Source: Cyclobacteriaceae bacterium (GTDB lineage Bacteria; Bacteroidota; Bacteroidia; Cytophagales; Cyclobacteriaceae). Taken from it: a stretch of DNA of 64,000 nt. Below are positions 1 through 7,540 of this stretch, one piece after another. A program made the translations under genes and the position numbers. Numbering within the stretch: position 1 is the stretch's first letter; the number at the start of each line of letters is the position of its first letter. The stretch lies in assembly GCA_016787645.1 (NCBI GenBank), contig JAEUUF010000009.1, positions 1 through 64,000 on the forward strand, given 5' to 3'. A model generated the notes under the pieces. The model worked only from the letters and a program-made list of their open reading frames with translations, made no database searches and was not told where the DNA came from.

Positions 1-4
1 GATT

Positions 5-117
5 TTAAGGTGACTATTGCGGTGGGGACCACCTCTTCCCATTCCGAACAGAGTCGTTAAGACCACCCGCGCCAATGGTACTGGGATAAAACCTGGGAGA
101 GTAGGTCGTCGCCTGAC
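5..117 (+). rRNA. rrf: 5S ribosomal RNA
   Basis: The stretch has the conserved 5S core, including the CCATTCCGAACAGAG loop and the GGGAGAGTAGGTCG 3' arm, and its 5' and 3' ends can pair (AAGGTGAC with GTCGCCTG). It lies at the very start of the window, so the 16S and 23S genes of the same rrn operon probably lie just upstream. The exact ends are estimated from the pairing of the terminal helix. Confidence 0.92.
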
Positions 118-126
118 TTTATAGAG

Positions 127-160
127 AACCCCGATAAGGAAACTTGTCGGGGTTTTTCTT
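127..160 (+). terminator. Intrinsic terminator of the rrn operon
   Basis: A 12-bp stem (positions 127-138 with 43-54 of the second hundred, one G-U pair) closes a GAAA tetraloop and is followed by TTTTTCTTTTT. It directly follows the 5S gene. The same GAAA-loop layout recurs in the terminators at 21855 and 22915. Confidence 0.9.
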
Positions 161-176
161 TTTAATGCAGAACCGC

Positions 177-239
177 AAAATGTAAAACGCTGAATGTAAA
201 ATGTAAAAGGAAGACTGCCACGGAACACTTTTACATTTT
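177..239. repeat. AATGTAAAA word repeat with inverted copy
   Basis: The word AATGTAAAA occurs at about 178, 193 and 200, and a perfect 12-bp inverted partner CTTTTACATTTT lies at 228-239, matching 198-209 across an 18-nt loop. It sits in the gap between the rrn terminator and the convergent M16 gene. Function unknown; it could act as a 3' end for the minus-strand operon. Confidence 0.6.
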
Positions 240-294
240 CACCACGATCAATGGGCTACATTGTCAGCGTGTTAAAGTGTTGCCGTCATGTAGA

Positions 295-1557
295 TTACCC
301 CACCCGAACCTCCAGGAGGTCTTCTGCAGTAAAGTATTTTTTCGCGGCGAACTGAATATCCTCAGGAGTAATACGCTGAAGATGCCCCAGCAAACGAGTA
401 TAATAGTCGGTTGGAAGTCTAAAATCATGAATGTTCCTCACCTTGTCGGCCACCGCAAAGAGCGTAGCGTTGTCAGATTGCCAGCTGCCAATGAAGTAGT
501 TGCGGGCTACATCGAGCTCATCTTGTGAAACAGGAACATCCTGGAGCTCCCGGATCTCGTTCCGGATTTCGTCCAATGCACGCTGAGTGTTCTGTTGATT
601 GACCTCGGCACTGATGACCCAGAAGCTGCCGTGGTGGAAGTGATGCAGAGAGGAGTGAATCCCGTAGGTAAGCCCTTTCTCCTCCCGGATGTTCTTCATC
701 AACCTCGAACCAAAGAATCCCCCCAGTAAGTGATTAACCATCACTGAATCATAATACGCCGGGTCGTCGCGTTTAGGGAGGCAGCGCTTCCCCAATCGGA
801 TTGAAGCCTGAACGCTTCCGGCTTTTGTCAAGATAACGGACTCCCCCAGAGTAGTAGGCGGCTCAGGCGGTTCTTTGGCCGAAGCCCGCACAAACGAAAG
901 CGTGCTCAACAGGCGTTGGAGTTCTGCATCCGAAACTGGGCCTACGAGGTAGCCAGAATTAAAGCGAATGTGATCGTTGAAGAAAGTATGAAGGTCTTGC
1001 GTCGAGATGGATGATACATCCGACTCTTCGGTTGAGTTGCCGTAGGGATGATGGGGGCCAAATATGACCTTTCGAATCTCCCGCGACGCCACAACACCTG
1101 TCTTTTCATTGCTCACCCGGAGATTCTGAATGAAAATCTCTTTCTCTTGCCTCAACTCACCTTCATCAAAGCCAGGCTCCCGCAGGATATCCAGCAGAAT
1201 ATCCAATGCCCGAAACAAGTTCTTGCGCAGAACATAAAGTGATAGGGTAAGGTTGTCGAACCCGGCAGCTAGCTCCAAGTGAGCACCGAGGGTATCCAAC
1301 GCGTCGGCAATTTCAAAAGATGTTTTTGTGCGCGTGCCCTTCCGAAGCAACTGCGCCGCAAAGTGACTTATGCCCGATTTGGACTCGTACCATTTACCAG
1401 CCTTGAATGTGAGCTCAAGCTTGATGGCATTTTGGGGAAGGTTTCGAAAAACGTAGAGTGACTGACCGCCTGGGAAAGTGGACGTTTCAGGTTCCGCAAG
1501 TGAGTAATCGGTAGAGAGCTGAAAGGGAGGCGCCTGCGTCCGGTCAGGTTGAATCAT
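295..1557 (-). CDS. M16 family (pitrilysin-like) protein, catalytically inactive type
   Basis: A 420-residue protein with the fold of M16 zinc peptidases, which usually act as pairs of an active and an inactive chain. At the place of the HxxEH zinc motif it has H65-F-A-A-Q69, so the glutamate and second histidine are lost; the flanking residues (GISHF, LLRKGT) still match the family. The C-terminal half keeps the family block around GGFFGSRLMKNIREEKGL. No signal peptide is obvious. The ATG overlaps the porV stop codon by 4 bp, so the two are translationally coupled and this is the last gene of the porU/porV operon. Family knowledge suggests it serves as a structural or substrate-binding partner of an active M16 chain encoded elsewhere; no active chain is in the window. 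Confidence 0.85.
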   Translation of the reverse strand: MIQPDRTQAPPFQLSTDYSLAEPETSTFPGGQSLYVFRNLPQNAIKLELTFKAGKWYESKSGISHFAAQLLRKGTRTKTSFEIADALDTLGAHLELAAGFDNLTLSLYVLRKNLFRALDILLDILREPGFDEGELRQEKEIFIQNLRVSNEKTGVVASREIRKVIFGPHHPYGNSTEESDVSSISTQDLHTFFNDHIRFNSGYLVGPVSDAELQRLLSTLSFVRASAKEPPEPPTTLGESVILTKAGSVQASIRLGKRCLPKRDDPAYYDSVMVNHLLGGFFGSRLMKNIREEKGLTYGIHSSLHHFHHGSFWVISAEVNQQNTQRALDEIRNEIRELQDVPVSQDELDVARNYFIGSWQSDNATLFAVADKVRNIHDFRLPTDYYTRLLGHLQRITPEDIQFAAKKYFTAEDLLEVRVG

Positions 1558-2708
1558 TGATCGGTAGGTGCTTCTTCTTTGACTTTCTTCACAAACAGCA
1601 TATAGGCCGTAAACCGAAGTGTTTCGGCGAGCGCATTTTCACGCTTGTTGGTGGGAACAAGGTAGGCTACATCAAGACCAAACTTGTCGACTTTGAATCC
1701 TACACCTGCGGTAAGGTACTGCCGGTTGCCCTTGTCTTTGGACTCGTAGAAATATCCCAGACGGCCAGCAAATGTTTCGTTGTACCAGTATTCAACGCCC
1801 AGGGAGGTAGTAATTTCCCGCATCTCCTCGGAAAATCCTCCGGGCGCGTCAGAGAAAGAGCCAAACACGCCTTGTAGCATCGGCTGGTTCTTGTTAACCG
1901 ACGGTACCATGAGTTTGTTAAAATCGAGCAGGAAAGTAAATGTGTTGAGTGGTCCAACCTCCATCTTGTAGGCACCACCGATACGAAGGTTTGTGGGTAG
2001 AAAGTCTGAGTTGTTCTGATCGGAGTAAGAGATCTTGCCTCCCAGGTTGGTGATGGTGGCCCCCAGTGACAAGTTGGAGTTCTTCCAATTGTAAGGCTTG
2101 GTGAAATAGAATCCCAAATCAACGGCGACAGAATTTCCGGGGCTGGCATCAACAGCAGCCGTGGAGAGATACCCGGTAAGGTTGGAATGGATGTACCTCA
2201 ACGCACCGCCAATACTGATGTGTTCGGTAAGCAAGCGGGAATACGTTACGTCAAAAGCGTATTCGCGGGGATTGTATCGTCCGTCATAATCCTGCGGATT
2301 GGGACCATGGTTGAATTGCACTTCGCCGAGATCAAAGTACTTCATGCTGAAGGCAACGGCCTGGCGACGGTCAATCTTGTAGAACCCGCTCAGGTAGAAA
2401 ATGTACATGTCGTTGACAATCTTTCCGAGCCAAGGGGTATAGGAGGCGGAAAAACCGAAATCCTTTTCGACAAAAACCAGCTTGGCGGAATTCCAATAGG
2501 CTGAGTTGGCATCGGCCGAACTGGCCACTCCGGCGTCACCCAAAGCTGCGGCACGCGCATCCGGGGTGATGCCGAGAAAAGGTACAGCAGTGGTAATTAC
2601 ATGGTTTGTGCTATCCTGCCCAAGAAGTGAGGACCCTGACCCAACGGTCTGAGCTTGCGCCAAAGACAGGTGAAGTACAGTGAGTAAAGCCAGAGCTAAC
2701 TTCTTCAT
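1554..2708 (-). CDS. porV: Type IX secretion outer-membrane protein PorV (LptO)
   Basis: A 384-residue outer-membrane beta-barrel protein of the PorV/LptO family. In the type IX secretion system PorV is a shuttle that carries cargo from the translocon to the PorU sortase at the cell surface. A signal peptide (LALALLTVLHLSLAQAQ) is followed by the family block ITTAVPFLGITPDARAAALG, then alternating aromatic and glycine-rich strands to the end. The ATG at 2708 is preferred over an upstream TTG because it begins directly with MKKLALALL. It lies 26 bp behind porU and overlaps the M16-type gene. Confidence 0.93.
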   Translation of the reverse strand: MKKLALALLTVLHLSLAQAQTVGSGSSLLGQDSTNHVITTAVPFLGITPDARAAALGDAGVASSADANSAYWNSAKLVFVEKDFGFSASYTPWLGKIVNDMYIFYLSGFYKIDRRQAVAFSMKYFDLGEVQFNHGPNPQDYDGRYNPREYAFDVTYSRLLTEHISIGGALRYIHSNLTGYLSTAAVDASPGNSVAVDLGFYFTKPYNWKNSNLSLGATITNLGGKISYSDQNNSDFLPTNLRIGGAYKMEVGPLNTFTFLLDFNKLMVPSVNKNQPMLQGVFGSFSDAPGGFSEEMREITTSLGVEYWYNETFAGRLGYFYESKDKGNRQYLTAGVGFKVDKFGLDVAYLVPTNKRENALAETLRFTAYMLFVKKVKEEAPTDQ

Positions 2709-2734
2709 AATCAACTTCTAAGGGCTAAAGATAA

Positions 2735-5700
2735 TCAATTGAGTAAAATAACCTTTGCAATTCGTTCGTTTTTCGTCCCATCCAGCAAGGAACGAACGCT
2801 AAGCTTCATCAGGTATAATCCACCGGGTAATTTGTTTCCGTCGGCCGTGGTACCATCCCAGGCCGGCAAGTCCACTGTATACGTGCTGCCCCCGATTTGG
2901 TAAGTGTTGTATAAGACCACTTTTCCCATGCGGTCGAAGATGGTCACAGCAGCTTCAAGGTCTTCGCCCGGGTGACTGTGCTTGAAGTGAAAGGTGGTAG
3001 ACGAATAAAATGGATTGGGGTAGTTCAGCCATTGCTCAATCTGGATACCCGGTTGATCAGTAACGTTAAAGCTGATGGTTGCCGACGAACTGTTTCCGTA
3101 CGTATCCGTTGCGCGAAGCGTGAGGGTGTGATGTCCCGCCGGAAGGCCCTCCATGGGATAATCCAATTTTCCGCGTTGATACGTATCCGCATCGGCTTGA
3201 TAATAGGGATTCAGGTTCATTGGTGGACCGTCATCCAACGAGGCTTGTATGTCGTTTTGAGGATTGAAGTTGGAGATGTCAATCCCACTTTGGTCGGTGA
3301 GGATGGCGACGATACGACTGCTGCTGCTGATGAGGCCACCACTAATGAACGTGGTATCTCCCATGAACAGTTCGATGTCAGGGCCCGAATTGTCACTTCC
3401 GGTGTTCAGTTCCGCAGAACCGATCTTCACATTCACTTCTGCGCCTATTCCGTCGCGTTGACTCGATCTTGGTGAAGCATACAAACCCGCTTTTCCCATC
3501 CCCACAGTGGGATCTATAGCCTGGGGGACGATAAATTCAAGTTCAAATTGCCCGTTGTAGATGGAGGCATTGCCCCGATAAACGGCATCATCCCTTTGCG
3601 CATAATTATAAGGTGCATTCTCATCACCTAATGTTACATGTGGCGTTGATTTATTGTAAAGAGTAAGTTGAACATTACCTTCATAGTCCGAAACCACAGC
3701 TCCTTGCTGATGGATGCTACCCTGCACTCGCACCCGGCTCAGCGCTTTCAACGTGTCGGAACCTGAAGTAAGGTTAGTGATGTTGTCTACAACAACCTCT
3801 GCGGATCCAAAAGGTGGATACATGGAAGGGTCAGCCAGCAGGGAGAAGTTTCGATTCTGAACACCACTCATGCTGGCATTCTTGGTGAGCTTGAAGATGC
3901 CGCCCCAGTCCTGGAGCAATCCATTGGAGCGGGTGAACAAGCTTTGATAGAAGGCTTTGTTAAGCGTGAAGTTGGCGCTGGAGTAAACCGGGCGTGAAGT
4001 GGTTACCATTCCAATCGACCCGGATTTCTTCTGGAAGAGGGAAATTTCGGCAGATGAAATCAGTCCAGGGTCATCGTTTCTCCCGAATTCGCAGGTGGCG
4101 GTGACCAGGAAAGGATAGCGGTTCCTGGGTTTCCATTCATCGAACGATACCTGGTCGAGGATGCGTTCTTGCATCCACTGCAGTTCGCTGCCGTGTCCCG
4201 TAAAATTCAAAATTCCTACGCCACTGTTGACGACCGTGTTTAAAGCCTTTCGGGCGTCCGGTGACACTTGACCGTTATTGCTTTGTAGCTGGGGAAATTG
4301 GTCGAGGAATAGCTTCTGTACATCTACTTCCGGATGATCGATTTCAAGCGTATTCGCCAGCTGATCCGCCTGGTTCTGGTGGGTATTGAAGTCACCGTCG
4401 TCTGCGGTAAAGACAATTCGCTTTCTCCACGCACCCCAATTCTGATTTTCATAGGCAATCACTTTGTCCACCCATGCGGTTGCTTCGTCCAGCTTAGTGA
4501 CTGGAATTCGACCTACTCCGATATCCAGTGTGTGCTGTTCCGGAGGATCTTCTCCCCAATTGCCCTCACTGTCTTCCAGGAATCCATAGAAGTCATCGGA
4601 AGCATAGGTTTGAAGCGGGTTCAGTGAATTTCTAGATTGATAAATGGGAACGAAATTCCGGTTGAACGACAGTTTGTTCTTGTAGTCGAATGATCCTCTT
4701 CCAAAGAGCAGGACGTTCTTAATGCCGGTCCCCTTGTCGTAAAGGAATTTGATCAGGTCGCGCAATGCCGTGACATCCTGCTTACCACCGGAGAATTCGT
4801 GGTAAACCTCGCTGGTGCTCACCACGGTGACAGACAGTCCGCTTTGGGAACGGCGATGATCCGCCAGTCGCTCAGCCTCAGGGAGAAATTCCGGGGCGCT
4901 GATGATCAGTAGATCAGTTGCCGCTATCCCTTTCAAATTCTGATTGGGAACCGCCCCTTCAAGTTTTGGACTCCCCGCCGATTGCGTGAAATGAATAAAT
5001 TTTCTCAGGCTGGTGGATTCTGTTGCAAAACTCAGTATCCCCATATCTCCATTGCTGACTGCGAAGGTGCCTTCCTGGATGATGGGTTCGAAAGGATCGC
5101 TTACATCCCATGTTCGGGCAGAGGCGATGGTACTGAATTGGTACTGGCTGATGGGTTGCTCGAGGCTCTTCAAAGAAGTGAATAACCATTGATCGCCGGG
5201 ATATTCAAAGCGCTGCTTAACCTGCATCATCAGGTAGTCGAGGTATCCTACCGAGAACCCGGAAGCAGCTTTGGTGAAACGAATGGTGACATCCTGTCCT
5301 GTTCGCAAGGGCGCCTGAACCGCGTCAGCATTTAACATAAGTGTATCCCGAACATCCGATCCAATAATCGCGTACGGATCATTGGTTACCGGTGGTACCG
5401 GCTGGGTAGAGACTTGCGTACCATTAAAGAGAACTTGAAAGGACGAAGCGCCTGTGGAACGTCCCATCATACTAGTGAATAGCTTGATCTGGGAACCTGG
5501 AAGAATGTTGGGGAAATTGAACTGGACGGTGTACTCCAGTGTAGCATCAAATCGTTCACCGTACCAGGTTCGTCCGGAATGAAGTTCGTTTGTTTGTTCC
5601 GTTTCGTAGTAATCGAGATTGTCCCATTCCGTAATCAGTGGATAATTGCCGGCCAGCGTTGGCCGAGAGGCCAGGCGTAATCCATTCGTGGCGCCGACCG

Positions 5701-6115
5701 TAACGAAATAAAAATTCTTGTCACTGTACAGGTGGTTTTCGTAGAAGCCCAAACCGGTAGAAGCATTGATCCCATAGCGGTCGGGCCCCTGGGCAAAGAA
5801 CAAAAAATAGTCTCCCTGGTTGAACCGGCCATCTTCCATGCCGACGGCAAGTAGGGCTACCTGCCGAAGGTCTGACTGCCGGGGCGCGAGGTTGGATTGT
5901 GGCAACATGCCGTTGTCGCCGGCGTAGACCTGCACCTTCTTTGGATCAAGGGAATTTGGATTGAAACCCATCGCCGACATCGCTCCATAATCCAGGAGAT
6001 AGACTCCGTCGGATTTCACAGACACCTTATACCACTTTCCGGACGACAGGACAGAAGGCTGACCGATACCGGTACCCCAAAAGGATGCCATCAAAAGAAC
6101 CAACCAGACTCTCAC
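2735..6115 (-). CDS. porU: Type IX secretion sortase PorU (C25 gingipain-like peptidase)
   Basis: An 1126-residue surface protein. PorU removes the C-terminal signal of T9SS cargo and attaches the cargo to the cell-surface lipopolysaccharide. The C25 cysteine peptidase domain is in the middle: catalytic histidine H641 in NFTGHGSE and catalytic cysteine C675 in TATCEFG, the usual ~34-residue spacing. A short signal peptide (WLVLLMASFWG) begins the protein; the last ~90 residues form a FlgD-like Ig fold (NYPNPFYSSTTF, GGLYLMKLSV), as in T9SS sorting domains. The start codon is GTG. The gene begins 3 bp after pssA and is followed by porV, its functional partner. Confidence 0.95.
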   Translation of the reverse strand: MRVWLVLLMASFWGTGIGQPSVLSSGKWYKVSVKSDGVYLLDYGAMSAMGFNPNSLDPKKVQVYAGDNGMLPQSNLAPRQSDLRQVALLAVGMEDGRFNQGDYFLFFAQGPDRYGINASTGLGFYENHLYSDKNFYFVTVGATNGLRLASRPTLAGNYPLITEWDNLDYYETEQTNELHSGRTWYGERFDATLEYTVQFNFPNILPGSQIKLFTSMMGRSTGASSFQVLFNGTQVSTQPVPPVTNDPYAIIGSDVRDTLMLNADAVQAPLRTGQDVTIRFTKAASGFSVGYLDYLMMQVKQRFEYPGDQWLFTSLKSLEQPISQYQFSTIASARTWDVSDPFEPIIQEGTFAVSNGDMGILSFATESTSLRKFIHFTQSAGSPKLEGAVPNQNLKGIAATDLLIISAPEFLPEAERLADHRRSQSGLSVTVVSTSEVYHEFSGGKQDVTALRDLIKFLYDKGTGIKNVLLFGRGSFDYKNKLSFNRNFVPIYQSRNSLNPLQTYASDDFYGFLEDSEGNWGEDPPEQHTLDIGVGRIPVTKLDEATAWVDKVIAYENQNWGAWRKRIVFTADDGDFNTHQNQADQLANTLEIDHPEVDVQKLFLDQFPQLQSNNGQVSPDARKALNTVVNSGVGILNFTGHGSELQWMQERILDQVSFDEWKPRNRYPFLVTATCEFGRNDDPGLISSAEISLFQKKSGSIGMVTTSRPVYSSANFTLNKAFYQSLFTRSNGLLQDWGGIFKLTKNASMSGVQNRNFSLLADPSMYPPFGSAEVVVDNITNLTSGSDTLKALSRVRVQGSIHQQGAVVSDYEGNVQLTLYNKSTPHVTLGDENAPYNYAQRDDAVYRGNASIYNGQFELEFIVPQAIDPTVGMGKAGLYASPRSSQRDGIGAEVNVKIGSAELNTGSDNSGPDIELFMGDTTFISGGLISSSSRIVAILTDQSGIDISNFNPQNDIQASLDDGPPMNLNPYYQADADTYQRGKLDYPMEGLPAGHHTLTLRATDTYGNSSSATISFNVTDQPGIQIEQWLNYPNPFYSSTTFHFKHSHPGEDLEAAVTIFDRMGKVVLYNTYQIGGSTYTVDLPAWDGTTADGNKLPGGLYLMKLSVRSLLDGTKNERIAKVILLN

Positions 6116-6118
6116 GGT

Positions 6119-6799
6119 TTAGATGCTGAACCAGCCTTTCACTAACGAAACAGCCACATAGGTTAGTATAACAAACGGCATCGCCGCCAATTGCCAAAGG
6201 GCAATCAGTAATACGGTAAAGGCTAGGAAGGTAAATTTGAGCCGATTGTCCTTCCAGGAATAGGTTTTAAACTTCAGGGCGAAAAGCTCAAAAGGGGCCA
6301 CCAGGAGGAAGGAAAAGACGAGGGTGATGACCACCAGAAAATAGTCCTGTGAGATAAAGGTATCCCAGGGTGACCGTAGGTAAACCAGCGAGGAAATGAA
6401 CAGTGCATTGGCTGGCGTAGGCAATCCCCTGAAGGTATCGGTTTGTGATTCGTCTACATTGAACTTTGCCAGGCGCAAGGCTGAGAACGCGGCCAGGAGA
6501 AATGCCAGGTAGGGTAGGTATTCACTAGCCGTTAGCGTGTCAATCATCCGGTACATTACCAGGGAAGGCAGCACACCGAAACTTACCATATCCGCCAGTG
6601 AGTCTAGCTCTTTTCCGATGGGCGAAGAAACGTGGAGGGCCCGGGCGGAGAACCCATCAAAGAAATCAAAAACACAGGCGGCAATGACAAACCAAATTGC
6701 GCGATCTGCAGAACCTTGCAGGGACGAGACAATACCCAGGCATCCACAAAGGAGATTGCCGCTGGTTAAGGTGTTCGGTAAATGACGGAGCAGCTTCAT
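6119..6799 (-). CDS. pssA: CDP-diacylglycerol--serine O-phosphatidyltransferase
   Basis: A 226-residue inner-membrane enzyme that makes phosphatidylserine from CDP-diacylglycerol and serine, the first step to phosphatidylethanolamine. It has the complete CDP-alcohol phosphatidyltransferase signature DG-x2-AR-x8-G-x3-D-x3-D in DFFDGFSARALHVSS through KELDSLAD. Several hydrophobic segments follow, in agreement with a polytopic membrane enzyme. Its ATG overlaps the stop of the MBL hydrolase gene by 4 bp and porU starts 3 bp downstream, so it is in the middle of one tight operon. No psd gene is nearby. Confidence 0.95.
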   Translation of the reverse strand: MKLLRHLPNTLTSGNLLCGCLGIVSSLQGSADRAIWFVIAACVFDFFDGFSARALHVSSPIGKELDSLADMVSFGVLPSLVMYRMIDTLTASEYLPYLAFLLAAFSALRLAKFNVDESQTDTFRGLPTPANALFISSLVYLRSPWDTFISQDYFLVVITLVFSFLLVAPFELFALKFKTYSWKDNRLKFTFLAFTVLLIALWQLAAMPFVILTYVAVSLVKGWFSI

Positions 6800-7446
6800 T
6801 CTACGGGAAGGGCACAGAAAGGATTGCTGACTTTTTCTTCACCCAAAGTCGTGGTGGGTCCGTGCCCCGGATATACAACGACTTCATCCGGCAGTTGGAA
6901 TAGTTTCTGATGAATACTCTTCAACAGTATGTCAGCGTTGCCTCCCGGTAAATCAGTGCGGCCAATAGAACGATAAAAAAGAACATCACCGACAATCAAC
7001 AGGTGTTGTTCCGGGGCGAAGAATCCAACATGACCGGGTGAATGGCCCGGGAGGAAAAGCACATCGAGTTGGCTTTTTCCGAACTTTATCGGCGTCCCTT
7101 CAGCGAGCAAACTGTCCGGAAGTACTTCCTGGTATCCCGGGAAGCCATAGTTGGGAGCATAACTTTTTACGGAACGGAGAACGGGAACTTCTACAGAATG
7201 AATCAGGAAGGGTGCACCATACCGTTGCTTGACAAAGTAGTTTCCAAGGACATGATCAATATGACCATGGGTATTCAACAGCAGCTTTACGGTGAGCTTC
7301 TCTGTATAAATGAATGAGGCTAGTTCTTCCTGCTCTTCCTTGTCGTAGCATCCGGGGTCAATAATGACCGCTTCACGGGTTTCATCAAAGAGAACATACG
7401 TCTTCTCTTCAAAGGGATTGAAAGTAAAGTCGTGGACCCGAATCAT
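6796..7446 (-). CDS. MBL-fold metallo-hydrolase (glyoxalase II-like)
   Basis: A 216-residue cytoplasmic metallo-beta-lactamase-fold hydrolase. The metal motif H60-G-H62-I-D64-H65 is complete, and further ligands appear in FLPGHSPGHVGF, VGDVLF and VYPGHGP. This short form without the glyoxalase II C-terminal domain resembles YcbL-type thioesterases; the true substrate cannot be told from sequence. I use ATG 7446 and not the longer upstream reading, because a -7 promoter box lies at 7452-7459 and the longer version would run into the divergent S9 peptidase gene. It is the first gene of the operon with pssA, porU and porV. Confidence 0.88.
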   Translation of the reverse strand: MIRVHDFTFNPFEEKTYVLFDETREAVIIDPGCYDKEEQEELASFIYTEKLTVKLLLNTHGHIDHVLGNYFVKQRYGAPFLIHSVEVPVLRSVKSYAPNYGFPGYQEVLPDSLLAEGTPIKFGKSQLDVLFLPGHSPGHVGFFAPEQHLLIVGDVLFYRSIGRTDLPGGNADILLKSIHQKLFQLPDEVVVYPGHGPTTTLGEEKVSNPFCALPVE

Positions 7447-7451
7447 TGCGG

Positions 7452-7459
7452 CAAAGGTA
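7452..7459 (-). promoter_or_regulatory. -7 promoter element of the pssA-porU-porV operon
   Basis: The minus strand reads TACCTTTG, a perfect TAnnTTTG element of the Bacteroidota primary sigma factor. It ends 5 nt before ATG 7446, so transcription would begin at or next to the start codon. I see no clear -33 TTG. Confidence 0.6.
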
Positions 7460-7540
7460 CAATGAATTTGCCATCTGGCGAGTGCGTAGCTAGGAGTGGC
7501 AAAACCTTTTTGTACCTTCATCCCTCTTAAATTCAATGCT

